A stretch of 28,722 nucleotides of DNA from a virus. Numbering within the stretch: the first letter of the stretch is position 1; each line of letters starts with the position of its first letter. The translations under genes and the position numbers were made by a program. The notes below the pieces were generated by a model. The model searched no databases, was not told the origin of the DNA, and saw only the letters and a list, made by a program, of their open reading frames with translations. Positions 27,019 to 28,722 of the stretch are shown in pieces. The stretch spans positions 1 through 28,722 of IMG/VR virus record IMGVR_UViG_3300025759_000498; one strand, given 5' to 3'.

Positions 27019-28722
27019 ATGGCGGACGTAATAGTAAATGCAGAAGTAAGAAGTAATGTAGGTCAATTAAATCAAGACCTTAGACAAACACAACAAGAGG
27101 CAATTAGCATAAAAGACGCTTTTGGAGTTGCTAGTGGATCTATTGCAGCAGTGCAGGGCGGTATGAAATTATTTGGAGTAGAAAGCGAAAAAACCCAAGA
27201 AGCTATCTTAAAAGTACAAGCTGCTATGTCTATGAATCAAGGAATACAATCTTTGATAAAACAAAAAGATACTATAATGTCTATTGCTGGTTTTATAGGC
27301 AAATGGACTGGAGCGACTAAAGTTTTAACAGTAGCGCAAAAGTTGTTAAATATAGTTATGAGCGCAAATCCGATAGGTTTAGTTATTGCGGGTATAACTG
27401 CTTTAATAGGTCTAGGAGCTGCTATTGTTAGTTTTTTTAAAAATAATGCAGCTGCAACTAAAGAAGAGACAGAAGCTCTAAAACAAAATAATAAAGAAAT
27501 TCTTGCTAATATGAAGGAACGAGATAAGCAGCAAGACAAAGAGTCAGCAGAAGCAAAGCATAGGCTTGAATTGATGGCTTTAAGAGATATGACCATACAT
27601 CAGTACTATAAAGAACTAGAAGCAATACGTCTAACTGATTTAGAAAGAGAAAGATCAAATAGAGATCAAGCTAGGGCAGACAGAAAAGCTGCACAGGTTA
27701 AATTAGATGAACTAAAAAGAAATAACGATACTGATTCTGAAATTGTTAAAAATCAAAGAAAACATAGAGATGAATTACTTCAACAAGAAAGAAATTATCA
27801 AAAAGAAATAGATAAATTAAAAGAAGAAGGAGATAAAAATAGAAGAAATAAAGAGCTAGACAGAGAAAAGCAAACAATAGAAAACGAAAAAAGGAGAGTA
27901 CAATACGAGATAGATCAAGAAAAAAAGAGACAACAAAGAGCTTTAAGAGTTAAAAAAGAACGTATATCTGCTAATAAACAATTTTTATCTCAATTAAGAA
28001 AAATGAATCAAGACGCAGCTCTTTTAGAAATAGAAGACGATCAAGAGAGAGAGCTTAAAAAAGCAGAACAGGAAAAAGACAATCAGTTAAAAGCCTTAGA
28101 AAAAAGTAAAGTAGGCCCTAAAGTTAGGGCTGCTATGATCGAAGCTATTGAGCTAGAACACCAAAACAAAATGAAGGAGATAAACGATAAGTTTGAAGAA
28201 GAAGCGAAAGAAAAAAGAGAAGAAGAAAATGCTTTACTGCAAGAGATGATAAACGAGAATAACGACGCTTTAATAGAAAACGAAGTTGATCAGCAAATAA
28301 AAGCTCTTGAAAGGCAAAAGGAAGCAGATTTAGAAAAACTAAAATTACACGCAAATTTTAACGAATTAAAATTAGAGCTAGATAAAAAATACGATAGAGA
28401 AATACAAAAAATACAAGACGAACAAGTTGAAAACGATATAAAAGCTAAAAAAGAGTTAGTTAAAACTTCTTTAAAATCTAGCGCTGACCTTATGAAGCAA
28501 GCTAGTGAGTTTGCTGGAGATAATAAAGAGTTAGCTGCGGGTTCTTCTTTAATTAATACATATCAAGCGGTTACTAAAACTTTAGCAGATGGTGGTGGTA
28601 GTCCGCTTAGTTACTTAATGGCTGCGGGAGTTTTAGCAGCTGGTTTAAAAAGTGTACAATCAATATATGATACTGACGTAGGAAGCGGAGGCGGAGGAGG
28701 TTCTACGCCACCAGCTGAAGTA
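27019..28722 (+). CDS. Tape measure protein, N-terminal part (gene continues at 135-278)
   Basis: The 568 codons to the window end join in frame to positions 135-278, making a 615-aa protein. Residues 1-60 resemble the start of short tape measures (VRSNVGQLNQDLRQTQQEAI, GSIAAVQGGMKLFG). About 85-145 is hydrophobic (IMSIAGFIGKWTGATKVLTV, SANPIGLVIAGITALIGLGA) and may insert in the host membrane. About 148-500 is a long charged coiled coil. Near 505-552 a second hydrophobic region appears, then a Gly-rich linker and polar tail. At 1.5 angstroms per residue it would set a tail of about 90 nm. It lies after the tail-tip and fibre genes rather than next to the chaperone, which is unusual. Confidence 0.85.
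   Translation, partial: MADVIVNAEVRSNVGQLNQDLRQTQQEAISIKDAFGVASGSIAAVQGGMKLFGVESEKTQEAILKVQAAMSMNQGIQSLIKQKDTIMSIAGFIGKWTGATKVLTVAQKLLNIVMSANPIGLVIAGITALIGLGAAIVSFFKNNAAATKEETEALKQNNKEILANMKERDKQQDKESAEAKHRLELMALRDMTIHQYYKELEAIRLTDLERERSNRDQARADRKAAQVKLDELKRNNDTDSEIVKNQRKHRDELLQQERNYQKEIDKLKEEGDKNRRNKELDREKQTIENEKRRVQYEIDQEKKRQQRALRVKKERISANKQFLSQLRKMNQDAALLEIEDDQERELKKAEQEKDNQLKALEKSKVGPKVRAAMIEAIELEHQNKMKEINDKFEEEAKEKREEENALLQEMINENNDALIENEVDQQIKALERQKEADLEKLKLHANFNELKLELDKKYDREIQKIQDEQVENDIKAKKELVKTSLKSSADLMKQASEFAGDNKELAAGSSLINTYQAVTKTLADGGGSPLSYLMAAGVLAAGLKSVQSIYDTDVGSGGGGGSTPPAEV
28589..28722. repeat. Terminal direct repeat, right copy
   Basis: This is the counterpart of 1-134 with one difference (T at 28596, G at 8). 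Both versions encode Gly (GGT or GGG) in the tape measure, so the mismatch is silent. The overlap supports a closed or circularly permuted genome of about 28,588 bp. Confidence 0.95.

Noticed and set aside
1-28722. tRNA genes, CRISPR arrays, integrase or lysogeny repressor
   Set aside because: I found no cloverleaf-like sequence, regularly spaced long repeats, recombinase signature or divergent repressor operon; a virulent lifestyle is more likely.

Overview
The window is an essentially complete tailed-bacteriophage genome (class Caudoviricetes), read as one circular or circularly permuted molecule. Its first and last 134 bases are the same sequence apart from one silent base. Joining the ends rebuilds a single tape-measure gene (27019-28722 continued at 135-278, 615 aa), giving a unit genome of about 28,588 bp. 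All genes lie on the + strand, are tightly packed and often overlap (ATGA, TAATG). No gene-free stretch exceeds about 140 bases. I see no tRNA, integrase, transposase or CRISPR array.

The host is most likely a member of the Bacteroidota, probably Flavobacteriia. The DNA is very AT-rich, start codons follow A-rich leaders rather than Shine-Dalgarno sequences, and the clearest promoter (11110-11140) fits the Bacteroidota TTG-N20-TAnnTTTG form. Many proteins resemble families I know from flavobacterial phages (DUF5675, DUF6712, DUF3127, DUF3310, NinB, NinG, an XkdF-type protease). Host assignment is inference. With a 615-aa tape measure and no contractile-sheath gene recognised, a siphovirus with a tail of roughly 90 nm is the best guess.

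Layout. (1) 27019 to 278: tape measure. 315-4146: prohead protease, three related coiled-coil proteins, scaffold-like protein and major capsid protein, closed by a terminator. (2) 4211-4798: tail-tube-like protein, closed by a second terminator. (3) 4892-9349: small structural proteins, a LamG-like protein, a large portal with unusual C-terminal domains, and a neck protein. (4) 9349-11091: lysis-like cluster with a small holin candidate, a basic mini-protein, a DUF5675 protein, small membrane proteins and a metallophosphoesterase. (5) 11168-17544: early and middle genes behind a host-type promoter: an annealing-like protein, an SSB-like OB-fold protein, an orphan DnaA domain IV, a replication initiator, NinG, a sigma-factor-like protein, Zn-ribbon proteins, DUF3310 and NinB. 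(6) 17588-19037: small and large terminase. (7) 19175-27008: tail assembly chaperone with a -1 frameshift site, then tail completion, tail tip and fibre genes.

How it works together. No polymerase, helicase or primase is visible, so the phage probably marks its origin and recruits the host replisome. The phage-encoded sigma-like protein, together with a 15-base element repeated exactly before three gene blocks (and as a variant before the terminase), suggests an early-to-late switch. That link is a hypothesis. The most notable points are this switch, the CTG-initiated large terminase, the frameshifted chaperone, the out-of-frame 41-aa basic protein, the three tandem coiled-coil paralogues and the composite portal.
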